DNA from: JAWWPG01 sp038254365
Lineage (GTDB): Bacteria > Actinomycetota > Actinomycetes > Propionibacteriales > Nocardioidaceae
Assembly: GCA_038254365.1 (NCBI GenBank)
Contig: JBBSGI010000001.1
Span: 1-64,000, forward strand
Direction of reading: 5' to 3'
Length of the DNA stretch: 64,000 nucleotides
Below are positions 42,418 to 50,633 of the stretch, piece after piece. Position numbers and translations under genes: made by a program. Under the pieces are notes generated by a model that searched no databases, was not told the DNA's origin, and was given only the letters and a program-made list of their open reading frames with translations. Position 1 is the stretch's first letter. The number at the start of each line of letters is the position of its first letter.

Positions 42418-43224
42418 TCAGCGACGTACGGCGTCTCTGACCGGGAACCAGCGGCCGAGCTCCGCCGCCGCACCGTCTTCGGCGAGTGACCCCGTGACGC
42501 CGTCGGCCACCGCCTTGACCTCGGGGGGCGACTGCCCCATGGCGACCCCGCGGCCGGCCCAGGCCAGCATCTCGAGGTCGTTGCGGCCGTCTCCGATGGC
42601 CAGCACGTCAGCCTGCCGCACGCCGAGCCGCTCGGCGACGGTCTGCAGCGCCGATGCCTTCGACACTCCTTCAGGCGCCAAGTCCAACCAGGCGGTGTAG
42701 CCGACGAAGTAGCTGGTTCCGTGCAGCCCCAGCGCCTCGGCCAGCTGGACGAAGTCGGCGGCCGTCGACTGGGGGTCCCGGATGATGACGCGGGTCACGG
42801 GCTCGCTCACCAGGCTGTCCACGGACTCGATCCACATCCGTCCGGTGATCTCCCCTTCGGGGAACGGCCGGTTGACCCGGTAGCCGTCTCCGACGACCTC
42901 GACCGCCACCAGCGCGTCGGGTACCTCCGCGAGCACCGCCTCCACCGCATGGCGGGCGTCGAAGGTGACCGAGGAGATGATCTCGACCGGCCGGTAGGAG
43001 AAGATCACCGCACCGTTGCTCGCCACGGCCAGCCCGTCAGCCAGCCCGAAGGCATCGATCACCCGCTGCACGCCGAACACCGACCGGCCGGTGGCGAGGA
43101 TCACCGGGACGCCGGCCTCGACGACCGCGCGAACGGCATGGTGCACCATCGGCGACACCGCCTCCGCGTAGTCGACCAGGGTGCCGTCGATGTCGAGCGC
43201 GACGAGCCCAGGCGGCCGCGTCAC
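42418..43224 (-). CDS. HAD-superfamily (Cof type) phosphatase
   Basis: 268 residues, class IIB HAD. Motif I LVALDIDGTLVD (nucleophile Asp), motif II VILATGRSVFGV, motif III/IV VSKASALQTVAERLGV with VLAIGDGRNDLEMLAWAG. It dephosphorylates small sugar or nucleotide phosphates. GTG 43224 overlaps the serS stop (GTGA), so it is translated after serS. Confidence 0.92.
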   Translation of the reverse strand: MTRPPGLVALDIDGTLVDYAEAVSPMVHHAVRAVVEAGVPVILATGRSVFGVQRVIDAFGLADGLAVASNGAVIFSYRPVEIISSVTFDARHAVEAVLAEVPDALVAVEVVGDGYRVNRPFPEGEITGRMWIESVDSLVSEPVTRVIIRDPQSTAADFVQLAEALGLHGTSYFVGYTAWLDLAPEGVSKASALQTVAERLGVRQADVLAIGDGRNDLEMLAWAGRGVAMGQSPPEVKAVADGVTGSLAEDGAAAELGRWFPVRDAVRR

Positions 43225-44504
43225 CTGGCCGGGCTCACCGGGACTAGCGTCTCTCTGTCCTGCAGGTAGGGCCGGAGTGCCTCGGGCACACGTACCGAAC
43301 CGTCGGCCTGCTGGTGGTTCTCGAGGATCGCAACGATGGTGCGGGGGATCGCGACCAGGGTGCCGTTGAGGGTGGCCAGGGGTGTCACCTGGTCGCCGAA
43401 GCGCCCCCGGATCCCCAGCCGCCGGGCCTGGAAGTCGGTGCAGTTGGACGTTGACGTGAGCTCGCGATACCTGCCCTGGGTGGGGATCCACGCTTCGCAG
43501 TCGAACTTGCGCTGGGCGGACAGCCCGAGGTCCCCGGCCGCGGTGTCGATCACCCGATAAGCCAGCTCCAGCTTGTCCAGGAACTCCATCTCCCATCCCA
43601 GCAGGCGCTGGTGCTCGTCGTACGACTCCTCGACCGTGGTGTAGGTGAACATCTCCACCTTGTCGAACCAGTGCACCCGGATGATCCCCCGGGTGTCCTT
43701 GCCGTAGGAGCCGGCCTCCTTGCGGTAGCACGGGCTGAAGGCGACGTAGCGCCTCGGCAGCGTCGCGCTGTCCAGGATCTCGTCGCTGTGGTAAGCCGCC
43801 AGCGGCACCTCCGACGTACCGACCAGGTAGTAGTCCTCCTCCGGCAGGTGGTAGACGTCACCAGCCGCCTGCCCGAGGAAACCGGTGCCCTCCATGGCGC
43901 GAGGCCTGACCAGGGCCGGCGGGATCATCGTGGTGAAGCCGGCGGCGCGGGCCTGGTCCATCGCCATGTTCACCAGAGCGAGCTCGAGGTCCGCGCCGAC
44001 CCCGGTGAGGTAGTAGAAGCGGGCACCGGACACCTTGACGCCGCGCCCGATGTCGATGGCGCCCAATCGCTGGCCAAGCTCGACGTGGTCCAGCGGCGCG
44101 AAGCCCTCCGCCGTGAAGTCCCGCGGCTCTTTGATGTGCTCAAGCACGACGTAGTCGTCCTCGCCTCCCGCGGGCGCCTCCGGAGCGGCCAGGTTCGGCA
44201 TCAGGCTCATGGCCGCCACGAAGATGGCCTCCGCCTCGTGCTGAGCCGCCTCCGCCGTCTTGACCTCGTTGGCGACGGCCCGGGTCTTGTCGAGCAGAGC
44301 GCTGCGCTCGTCCCCCGTCGTCTGCGCAACCTGTCGCCCGAGCAACTTCTGTTCCGCCCGCAGCCGCTCGAACGCCTCGATCGACGTCCGCCGAGCCTCG
44401 TCAGCGGCCAGGATCTCATCGACGAGCTCGGGCGACGCGCGGCGACGCCGTTGCGCCTGGCGGGCCAGCTCGGGGTCGTCGCGCAGCAGTCGGAGGTCGA
44501 TCAC
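43221..44504 (-). CDS. serS: Seryl-tRNA synthetase
   Basis: 427 residues, class II. An N-terminal coiled-coil arm (LLRDDPELARQAQRRRRASP ... LRAEQKLLGRQVAQ), motif 2 (AFSPCYRKEAGSYGKDTRGI), and motif 3 (GRYRELTSTSNCTDFQARRL, later ATLNGTLVAIPRTIVAILEN). It charges the three tRNA-Ser species encoded in this window. GTG 44504 gives the conserved start VIDLRLLRDDP. Forms a two-gene unit with the HAD gene. Confidence 0.96.
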   Translation of the reverse strand: MIDLRLLRDDPELARQAQRRRRASPELVDEILAADEARRTSIEAFERLRAEQKLLGRQVAQTTGDERSALLDKTRAVANEVKTAEAAQHEAEAIFVAAMSLMPNLAAPEAPAGGEDDYVVLEHIKEPRDFTAEGFAPLDHVELGQRLGAIDIGRGVKVSGARFYYLTGVGADLELALVNMAMDQARAAGFTTMIPPALVRPRAMEGTGFLGQAAGDVYHLPEEDYYLVGTSEVPLAAYHSDEILDSATLPRRYVAFSPCYRKEAGSYGKDTRGIIRVHWFDKVEMFTYTTVEESYDEHQRLLGWEMEFLDKLELAYRVIDTAAGDLGLSAQRKFDCEAWIPTQGRYRELTSTSNCTDFQARRLGIRGRFGDQVTPLATLNGTLVAIPRTIVAILENHQQADGSVRVPEALRPYLQDRETLVPVSPAR

Positions 44505-44637
44505 CCGTCGAGGATATCCGCCGTACCGGGCTACCATCCCCACGGTTTTCCCGACTGGTTTTCCAGCCGCTAGATTCAGCAGGACATCGTTCATCCGGCG
44601 GACTGCCGACACCGGGCGGGAAGACTCGAGAGGGCTC

Positions 44638-46206
44638 GTGACTGAGACGTCAGTGCAGCGCCGGGCGGCCGTGGTCGCCGCCGTCCTTGCGGCTGCGCTG
44701 ATCCTCCTGACGACGCTGGTCGCCCTGCGCTGGCATTCGCTGGTCCAGCTCGACACGTCGACCACCCGTACCTTGCACGACTCCGTGGACGGCCCTGGCT
44801 GGGCGGCGCAGTTCTTCCGGGCCGTCTCGGCGATCGGCCAGCCCCGCATCGCAGAGGCTGCGCTCGGCGTCGTCGCGCTCGGGTTCGCCGTACGACGGCA
44901 GTGGTCGACCGCCGGGTGGATCGTCTCGAGCCTGCTCGTCACCGCTCTCGGCTGGGGTCTGCTCAAGGTCTGGGTGTCCCGGCCGCGGCCGGCGGTCGGC
45001 GACCAGATCGACGGCTGGTCCTACCCATCCGGGCACGCCGGCGAGATCGCCTGCGCCTGCGCCCTGCTGTTCGTGCTCACGGTCCGACGGCTGCGCCCCG
45101 GCCGGCTGCGGTTCGCGGTCGCCGGCAGCTGGCTGGCCGTCGCCGCGCTGGTCGGCCTCTCCCGGCTGTTCCTGGGGGCGCACTACCCGAGCGATGTCCT
45201 CGGCGGCTGGTTGGTAGGCGTCCTCGTCGTGCTCCTCCTCGGCTCCCTGTTCGGGGTCGTGCCGTCGGGTCGCACCGTGGCTGAGACCACACCCTCGCTG
45301 ATGCCGGACCAGCTGCGCACTCTGGCCGTGATCGTGAACCCGACCAAGGTCGACTCCGACGCGTTCCGCAGCAAGGTGTCGGGGGTCGCCCGCGTCGCCG
45401 GATGGGGCGAGCCCCTGTGGTTCGAGACCACGGTCGACGACGTGGGCGCCACGATGACGCGTGCTGCAGTCGCGGCCGGCGCCGACGTCGTCGTGGCAGC
45501 CGGCGGCGACGGGACCGTGCGCGTGGTCTGCGCCGAGATGGCGGGCACCGGCGTTCCGGTCGGCGTGGTCCCGGCGGGCACCGGCAATCTGCTAGCCCGA
45601 AACCTGGGCATCCCCCTCGGTCGGGACCAGGCTCTTGAGGTCGTCCTCCACGGCCGGGACCGGGCGATCGACCTGGTGCAGATCAAGGGCGACGGACTCG
45701 AGGCCACCCGCTTCGCGGTGATGGCGGGGATGGGGCTCGACGCCGCGATCATGGCCGGTGCGCCCGACGCCATGAAACGACGGATGGGCTGGCCGGCGTA
45801 CGTCGTCGCCGGCATGCGTCACCTCCGCTATCCCGCCGTACGCGTCACCATCAGCGTCGACGGGTCGGAGCCGGTGCACCGGAAGGCCCGCACGGTGCTG
45901 GTTGGCAACGTCGGCAGTCTCACCGCCGGCATCCCGTTGCTGCCGGACGCGCGGATCGACGACGGGGTCCTCGACGTCGTCGTGATCGCCCCGCGGCGGG
46001 TCGTCGGCTGGCTCTCGCTGCTGTGGCGGGTGCTCACCCGGCATCCACGGATCGACGAGCGACTCGACCGCTATACCGGTCGATCCGTCGTGGTCACGGC
46101 GGCGACGTCGACCCCCCGCCAGCTGGACGGCGACATCGTGGGTCCGGGTACCGAGATCCATGCCGAGGTCGAGCCCGGCGTGCTGCTGGTCCGCGTCCCC
46201 CGCTGA
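44638..46206 (+). CDS. Bifunctional PAP2 phosphatase / diacylglycerol kinase-like protein
   Basis: 522 residues. Residues 1-215: a membrane PAP2 domain with KVWVSRPRP, YPSGHAGE and RLFLGAHYPSDVLGG (three PAP2 motifs). Residues 220-522: a DAGK-catalytic domain (LAVIVNPTKVDSDAFR; VVAAGGDGTVRVVCAEMAGT; GTGNLLARNLGIP). It could both remove and add phosphate on lipids. GTG 44638 follows GAGAGGG. The fusion recurs in actinobacteria. Divergent from serS. Confidence 0.9.
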   Translation: MTETSVQRRAAVVAAVLAAALILLTTLVALRWHSLVQLDTSTTRTLHDSVDGPGWAAQFFRAVSAIGQPRIAEAALGVVALGFAVRRQWSTAGWIVSSLLVTALGWGLLKVWVSRPRPAVGDQIDGWSYPSGHAGEIACACALLFVLTVRRLRPGRLRFAVAGSWLAVAALVGLSRLFLGAHYPSDVLGGWLVGVLVVLLLGSLFGVVPSGRTVAETTPSLMPDQLRTLAVIVNPTKVDSDAFRSKVSGVARVAGWGEPLWFETTVDDVGATMTRAAVAAGADVVVAAGGDGTVRVVCAEMAGTGVPVGVVPAGTGNLLARNLGIPLGRDQALEVVLHGRDRAIDLVQIKGDGLEATRFAVMAGMGLDAAIMAGAPDAMKRRMGWPAYVVAGMRHLRYPAVRVTISVDGSEPVHRKARTVLVGNVGSLTAGIPLLPDARIDDGVLDVVVIAPRRVVGWLSLLWRVLTRHPRIDERLDRYTGRSVVVTAATSTPRQLDGDIVGPGTEIHAEVEPGVLLVRVPR

Positions 46207-46212
46207 GGCGAT

Positions 46213-46218
46213 TAGGCT
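46213..46218 (+). promoter_or_regulatory. -10 box of a probable leaderless promoter for the DUF4446 gene
   Basis: TAGGCT, 6 nt, GTG 46225. It sits only 7 bp beyond the preceding stop codon and has no Shine-Dalgarno sequence after it. Confidence 0.45.
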
Positions 46219-46224
46219 GCAGAG

Positions 46225-46686
46225 GTGCCCCTCGGAGCGACCGCCCTGACCTGGCTGAGTCTCGCCGCGACTGCCCTCGCACTGCTCTCCCTTGGGGTCG
46301 CGGTCCTCGCGTTCAACCGTCCGCACGGCGGTCCGCGGCGCGGCGGTGCGACGGCCTATCACGCTGGCCGTGGCCGCCGGAAGCCGATCACCGAACCGCT
46401 GTCACCGGACCGGGTGACCGCCGAGATCCAGGCCCTTCAGCTGGACTCGGCGACTGCGCTGCGTCATGTTGCGGTCGTGAGGTACGACGCGTTCGGCGAC
46501 ATGGGTGGCCACCTCTCCTGGTCGCTCGCCCTGCTCGACGACGGAGGAGACGGGGTTGTCATGACGTCCATCCACGGCCGGAGCGACTCCCGGACCTACG
46601 CCAAGAACGTGACGGGCTGGTCGGCCTCCCAGCAGCTGTCACCGGAGGAGGCGGAGGCCATCGGGTTCGCCCGCTCACCTCAGTGA
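46225..46686 (+). CDS. DUF4446 membrane-anchored protein
   Basis: 153 residues. One N-terminal transmembrane helix (LTWLSLAATALALLSLGVAV), a basic linker, then the conserved globular part (ALRHVAVVRYDAFGDMGGHL; SWSLALLDDGGDGVVMTSIH; RTYAKNVTGW). Function unknown. It starts with GTG 46225 behind a TAGGCT box, so it probably has its own promoter. Confidence 0.85.
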   Translation: MPLGATALTWLSLAATALALLSLGVAVLAFNRPHGGPRRGGATAYHAGRGRRKPITEPLSPDRVTAEIQALQLDSATALRHVAVVRYDAFGDMGGHLSWSLALLDDGGDGVVMTSIHGRSDSRTYAKNVTGWSASQQLSPEEAEAIGFARSPQ

Positions 46687-46705
46687 CCGCGGCTGCCGCG
46701 GGGAG

Positions 46706-46791
46706 GTTTGAGTGGCTAGCCACTCAGTTGCCCCCTAAGCCACCTAGATTTGAGTGGCTCCGGGGATGCTTGGGTGGCTAACCACTCAAGC
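46706..46791. repeat. 86-bp long inverted repeat, copy A
   Basis: An imperfect hairpin-forming element. The left arm contains the perfect 18-bp palindrome TGAGTGGCTAGCCACTCA (46709-46726). The right arm holds CTTGGGTGG-CTAA-CCACTCAAG (46769-46790). The middle pairs AGCCAC with GTGGCT. It aligns end to end without gaps with 63425-63510 (about 60 of 86 positions identical by hand count). Followed by a short CCCCCG microsatellite (46792-46811). It lies between the DUF4446 and VOC genes. Confidence 0.8.
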
Positions 46792-46864
46792 GCCCCCGCC
46801 CCCGCCCCCGCAGCCGGTTCGACGGGGCAACAGCGCTAGCGCCGAGATCGGGTTATCGTCGCGG

Positions 46865-47203
46865 ATGGCGACCTACATCAAATCCGTCACGTTCGACTGC
46901 GGCGATGCGCTACGGCTCGCGGGGTTCTGGGCGGCAGCCCTCGGTAGCGACGTCGACGAGGACGCGACCTCGGAGAAGGCGTTCGTCGAGGCAGCTGGCT
47001 GGGGCGGCCCCAACATCTGGTTCGCCGCCGTACCCGAGGGGAAGAGCGCGAAGAACCGCGTGCACTTCGACCTCCGAGCGCCGGGCGGGGCGGTCCACGA
47101 CGAGGTACGGCGACTGACCGAACTCGGAGCCACGACTCTCCGCGATGGTGACGCCCTGGTGGTGATGGCCGACCCCGAGGGCAACGAGTTCTGCGTTGAG
47201 TGA
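46865..47203 (+). CDS. VOC (glyoxalase-like) domain protein
   Basis: 112 residues: YIKSVTFDCGDALRLAGFWA, a metal-site-like GPNIWFAAVPEGKSAKNRVH, and C-terminal MADPEGNEFCVE. This is the intact counterpart in family to the frameshifted gene at 2607-3064. ATG 46865 gives the standard N terminus; TATCGT lies just upstream, so transcription may be leaderless. It overlaps the GNAT gene by 8 bp. Ligand unknown. Confidence 0.85.
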   Translation: MATYIKSVTFDCGDALRLAGFWAAALGSDVDEDATSEKAFVEAAGWGGPNIWFAAVPEGKSAKNRVHFDLRAPGGAVHDEVRRLTELGATTLRDGDALVVMADPEGNEFCVE

Positions 47204-47705
47204 GGCTGCCGGCCCGCGCCTGGTCGCGCTGCACCCGGCCACCCTGCGCGCCCTGCACGCCGACCGGCGCGATTGGGCCGCGGGGCAACCCGAGCTCGGC
47301 TCGGTGGTCTGGCCGGAGGAGGACACCCGCATGCTGCGGTACCGGATTGAGGCGCTTGACGCGAACCCGGCCTCGGCTCCGTTCCTGGTGCATGCAGCCC
47401 TCGATGACTTGGGCAACCTGGTCGGACGGATCGGTTGTCACGCCGGCCCCGACGACTACGGCGAGGTCGAGATCGGATACGCGGTGGTGGCCGAGGCCCG
47501 GGGTCGCGGCATTGGCGGCTGGGTCGTCGACCGCTTTCTGAGCTGGCTGGCTTCGGTCGGGGTGCGATCGGTGATCGCCTCCGTGCGTCCCGACAACTCG
47601 GTGTCGCTGGCGATCCTCCGTCGGCGCGGGTTCGTCGAGTACGGCTCTCAGATCGACGACGAGGACGGCGTCGAGCTGCTCATGCGAAGAAGCTTGACGA
47701 CCTGA
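47196..47705 (+). CDS. GNAT-family N-acetyltransferase
   Basis: 169 residues. The acetyl-CoA-binding motif A is VVAEARGRGIGGWVVDRFLS, preceded by VEIGYA and followed by VRPDNSVSLAILRRRGFVEY. Likely acetylates a small molecule or protein amine. The start is probably TTG 47196, 8 bp inside the VOC gene, giving coupled translation. Confidence 0.83.
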   Translation: MSEAAGPRLVALHPATLRALHADRRDWAAGQPELGSVVWPEEDTRMLRYRIEALDANPASAPFLVHAALDDLGNLVGRIGCHAGPDDYGEVEIGYAVVAEARGRGIGGWVVDRFLSWLASVGVRSVIASVRPDNSVSLAILRRRGFVEYGSQIDDEDGVELLMRRSLTT

Positions 47706-47768
47706 TGGTCTACGGCGAGCTGCGGGTTGGCGCGTTCCTCAGGTGTTTGCCGATCTTGGGCTGGCCCG

Positions 47769-48707
47769 TCAGCCGCCGGCTCGCAGGCGCTCCAGCCAGC
47801 TGGCGGCGTCGGCGAAGTCCGCGCCCGTGGTGCCCCACCGGGTGGACGAGGTGCGGCTGTCGGCACGGGGGTAGGAGCCCAGGAATCGGACGTCGGCGCA
47901 GGTTCGGCGCAGACCCATCAGCGCCTCCCCCACCCGCGCCTCCGCCACATGACCCTCCGCGTCGATCGAGAAGCAGTACTGCCCGAGCGCCGAGCCCGTC
48001 GGTCGGGACTCGATCCGGGTGAGGTCGACCCCGCGCGCGGCGAACTGCTCGAGAAGCTCGAGCAGCGCCCCCGGATGGTTTTCCCGGATGAACACCACGA
48101 GCGACGTCTTGTCGGCGCCGGTGGGCGGAGCGGGCGGACCGGGCCGTGCCACCAGCACGAACCGGGTGACGGCACCTTGCCGGTCGGCTATGTCGGTGGC
48201 GAGCGCCGAGAGCCGGTAGGTGGCCCCGGCCACTGGCGCGGCGATCGCGGCGTCGTACGGCGAATCGGGGCCGGCGACCAGGGCTGCGGCGTGCGCCGTC
48301 GACGACTCCTGCACCACGTCGGCGTTCGGCAGCCGGGTGGCCAGCCAGCGACGGCACTGCGCCGCCGCGTGCGGGTGGGTGGCCACCCGGGTGATGTCGC
48401 CGAGGTGGGTGCCTGGCCGCGCCAGCAGCGAGAACTGCACCTCGACGAGCAGCTCGCGGATGATCATCAGCGGGTCGCCGGTCGAGAGCTCGTCCAGGGT
48501 TGCCGCGACGCCGCCCTCGACGGAGTTCTCCAACGGCACCACGGCGGCGTCCGCGGCGTCCGTGCGGACCGCCTCGAGGGCCAGCCCCACGGACGGCTGG
48601 GGCAGCAGGTTGGCGCCGTGGGCGGCCGGTAGCGAGCGCAGGGCCTGCTCGGCGAACGTCCCCGCCGGTCCGAGGTAGGCGTATCGCGCTGGTGGCACTC
48701 CGGGCAT
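47769..48707 (-). CDS. pheA: Prephenate dehydratase
   Basis: 312 residues. Converts prephenate to phenylpyruvate in phenylalanine synthesis. The N terminus YAYLGPAGTFAEQALRSLPA and VVPLENSVEGGVAATLDELS form the catalytic domain, with the catalytic Thr in AVTRFVLV near 183. An ACT domain follows (PGALLELLEQFAARGVDLTR, then ESRPTG) for feedback by phenylalanine. TACGCT lies 6 nt before ATG 48707 (leaderless). No fused chorismate mutase. Confidence 0.95.
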   Translation of the reverse strand: MPGVPPARYAYLGPAGTFAEQALRSLPAAHGANLLPQPSVGLALEAVRTDAADAAVVPLENSVEGGVAATLDELSTGDPLMIIRELLVEVQFSLLARPGTHLGDITRVATHPHAAAQCRRWLATRLPNADVVQESSTAHAAALVAGPDSPYDAAIAAPVAGATYRLSALATDIADRQGAVTRFVLVARPGPPAPPTGADKTSLVVFIRENHPGALLELLEQFAARGVDLTRIESRPTGSALGQYCFSIDAEGHVAEARVGEALMGLRRTCADVRFLGSYPRADSRTSSTRWGTTGADFADAASWLERLRAGG

Positions 48708-48732
48708 TGCAAGAGCGTAGTGTCGGCCCGAC

Positions 48733-48738
48733 TAGATT
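48733..48738 (+). promoter_or_regulatory. -10 box of a probable leaderless promoter for larB
   Basis: TAGATT, 6 nt (CACCTC), ATG 48745. The divergent pheA box (TACGCT, minus strand, 48714-48719) lies only 13 bp away, giving a compact back-to-back leaderless promoter pair. Confidence 0.5.
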
Positions 48739-48744
48739 CACCTC

Positions 48745-49464
48745 ATGGCCGACGCTGCTGAGACCGGGGGGAGACCGCCGCCCGCTCTCGACCTCGGCTA
48801 CGCCCGCCTCGACATCGACCGCGCCGCGCGCACCGGTGACCCGGAGGTGGTGTACGGCGCCGGCAAGAGTCCCGAGCACGTCGTGGCGCTGCTGACCCAC
48901 CTCCACCAGGAGCACCCCGACCGGGCGGTGCTGGCTACCCGGTTGAGCGACTCCGCCCTGGACCTGATCGGTGGCACCGTTGGGGGTGCGTCGGTCGACG
49001 AGGTCGCCCGCGCCTGCACGCTGGGGCCTCTGCCCGTCGGACGTGGGCGGGTCGTCGTGGTGTCGGCCGGCACCTCCGACGCGCCGGTGGCCCGAGAGGC
49101 AGCCCTGACCATTCAGGTCTTCGGGGCCGAGGTGGAGACGATCAACGACGTCGGGGTCGCCGGGCTGCATCGGGTGCTCGGTGTCCGGGACCGCCTGGTC
49201 CAGGCCGACTGCCTCGTCGTGGTCGCTGGGATGGAAGGGGCGCTGCCATCAGTCGTCGGCGGCCTGACCGGGGTCCCCCTCGTCGCGGTGCCGACGAGCG
49301 TCGGCTACGGCGCCTCCTTCGGCGGGCTGGCGGCCCTCCTCGCGATGCTCAACTCCTGCGCCCCCGGGGTCACCGTCGTGAACATCGACAACGGGTTCGG
49401 GGCCGGCGTGTTCGCGGCCCGGGTGGCGCGCAGATCACCCCCCTGGTCCGAGCGCGACGCATGA
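48745..49464 (+). CDS. larB: Nickel-pincer cofactor biosynthesis protein LarB
   Basis: 239 residues. The C-terminal PurE-like domain is clear (VVVVSAGTSDAPVAREAALT; CLVVVAGMEGALPSVVGGLT; VAVPTSVGYGASFGGLAALL). LarB carboxylates and hydrolyses nicotinic acid adenine dinucleotide in the first step of nickel-pincer nucleotide synthesis. Coupled to larC by ATGA. Confidence 0.93.
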   Translation: MADAAETGGRPPPALDLGYARLDIDRAARTGDPEVVYGAGKSPEHVVALLTHLHQEHPDRAVLATRLSDSALDLIGGTVGGASVDEVARACTLGPLPVGRGRVVVVSAGTSDAPVAREAALTIQVFGAEVETINDVGVAGLHRVLGVRDRLVQADCLVVVAGMEGALPSVVGGLTGVPLVAVPTSVGYGASFGGLAALLAMLNSCAPGVTVVNIDNGFGAGVFAARVARRSPPWSERDA

Positions 49465-50633
49465 TCGGCTGGCTCGACGCGGCCTCCGGCGCCAGCGGCG
49501 ACATGCTGCTCGGCGCCCTGGTCGACGCCGGCGCCGATCTGCCGGCCATCAAGGAGGCCGTCGCTGCGGTGGCCCCGGCGCGGGTGACGCTGACCTCACA
49601 GCGAGTGTCCCGGGGCGCGCTGAGCGCCCACCAGATCGTCGTCGACGTGGCCGACTCGGTCACCCACCGTGGACTCGGTCAGGTGCTGGAGCTCGTGGAC
49701 GCCGCCGACATCGACGACACGACCAAGGGGCACGCCACCGCCGTGTTCACAGCGCTCGCCGAGGCGGAGGCGTCGGTGCACGGGACGACGGTCCACGAGG
49801 TGCACTTCCACGAGGTCGGAGCACTCGACGCCATCGCCGATGTCGTGGGCGTCTGCGCCGGGTTCGTGGCGATGGATCTCGAGGAGGTGCACAGCTCGCC
49901 GGTGGCCGTCGGCTCGGGTTTCGTCACGACGAGCCATGGGCGGCTCAGCGTCCCGCCTCCTGCCGTGGTGGCGTTGCTCCGCGGCGTACCGACGTACGCC
50001 GGGCCAGGAGAGCACGAGCTTTGCACCCCGACCGGCGCCGCGCTGCTCACCCATTGGGTGACGCGCTGGGGCGGCCAACCGGCGATGGCGGTCTCCGCGG
50101 CCGGCGTCGGGGCCGGCGGCCGCGACCTCAGCACGCACGCCAACGTGCTGCGGTTGCTGGTGGGCGAGCCGAGCCGGGCCGCCGCCGCGCCGCCCGATCC
50201 CGCACAGCAGACGGTGATCGAGACCAACATCGACGACCTCGACCCTCGGCTGTGGCCACGCGTCCTCGCCAAGCTGCTGGAGCGGGGGGCCTCCGACGCC
50301 TGGTTGTCGCCGATCCTGATGAAGAAGGGTCGAGCGGCCCACACCCTCTCGGTGCTGGTACGGGCGGACCGGCGGGACGAGGTGCGGGCCACGATCTACA
50401 CCGAGACGTCCGCGATCGGGATGCGGGAGCACGCCGTCCACAAGCACGAGCTCGACCGCGAGTTCCGAGTGGTCAACGTCGGTGGGAAGCAGGTCCGGGT
50501 GAAGGTCGCCAGGTTCGGTGGGGCTGTCGTCAACCTGCAGCCGGAGTACGACGACGTCGTCGCCGTCGCGGACGCGTTGGGACGGTCGGCCAAGTCGGTC
50601 CTTGCCGAGGCCACCGCCGCCGCCCTAACCTAG
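49461..50633 (+). CDS. larC: Nickel-insertion protein LarC (single uninterrupted ORF)
   Basis: 390 residues. N-terminal WLDAASGASGDMLLGALVDA and VHEVHFHEVGALDAIADVVG with the metal-binding histidines; C-terminal ETNIDDLDPRLWPRVLAKLL and AAHTLSVLVRADRRDEVRAT. It inserts nickel into the pincer cofactor. In some lactobacilli LarC is made by ribosomal frameshifting; here both parts are in one frame. larE and a larA-type user enzyme are not in the window. The stop overlaps tsaD by 4 bp tail to tail. Confidence 0.93.
   Translation: MIGWLDAASGASGDMLLGALVDAGADLPAIKEAVAAVAPARVTLTSQRVSRGALSAHQIVVDVADSVTHRGLGQVLELVDAADIDDTTKGHATAVFTALAEAEASVHGTTVHEVHFHEVGALDAIADVVGVCAGFVAMDLEEVHSSPVAVGSGFVTTSHGRLSVPPPAVVALLRGVPTYAGPGEHELCTPTGAALLTHWVTRWGGQPAMAVSAAGVGAGGRDLSTHANVLRLLVGEPSRAAAAPPDPAQQTVIETNIDDLDPRLWPRVLAKLLERGASDAWLSPILMKKGRAAHTLSVLVRADRRDEVRATIYTETSAIGMREHAVHKHELDREFRVVNVGGKQVRVKVARFGGAVVNLQPEYDDVVAVADALGRSAKSVLAEATAAALT

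Noticed and set aside
46790..46812. Functional G-quadruplex or regulatory motif in the CCCCCG run
   Set aside because: Only a short microsatellite at the edge of the 86-bp repeat; no positional evidence for function.
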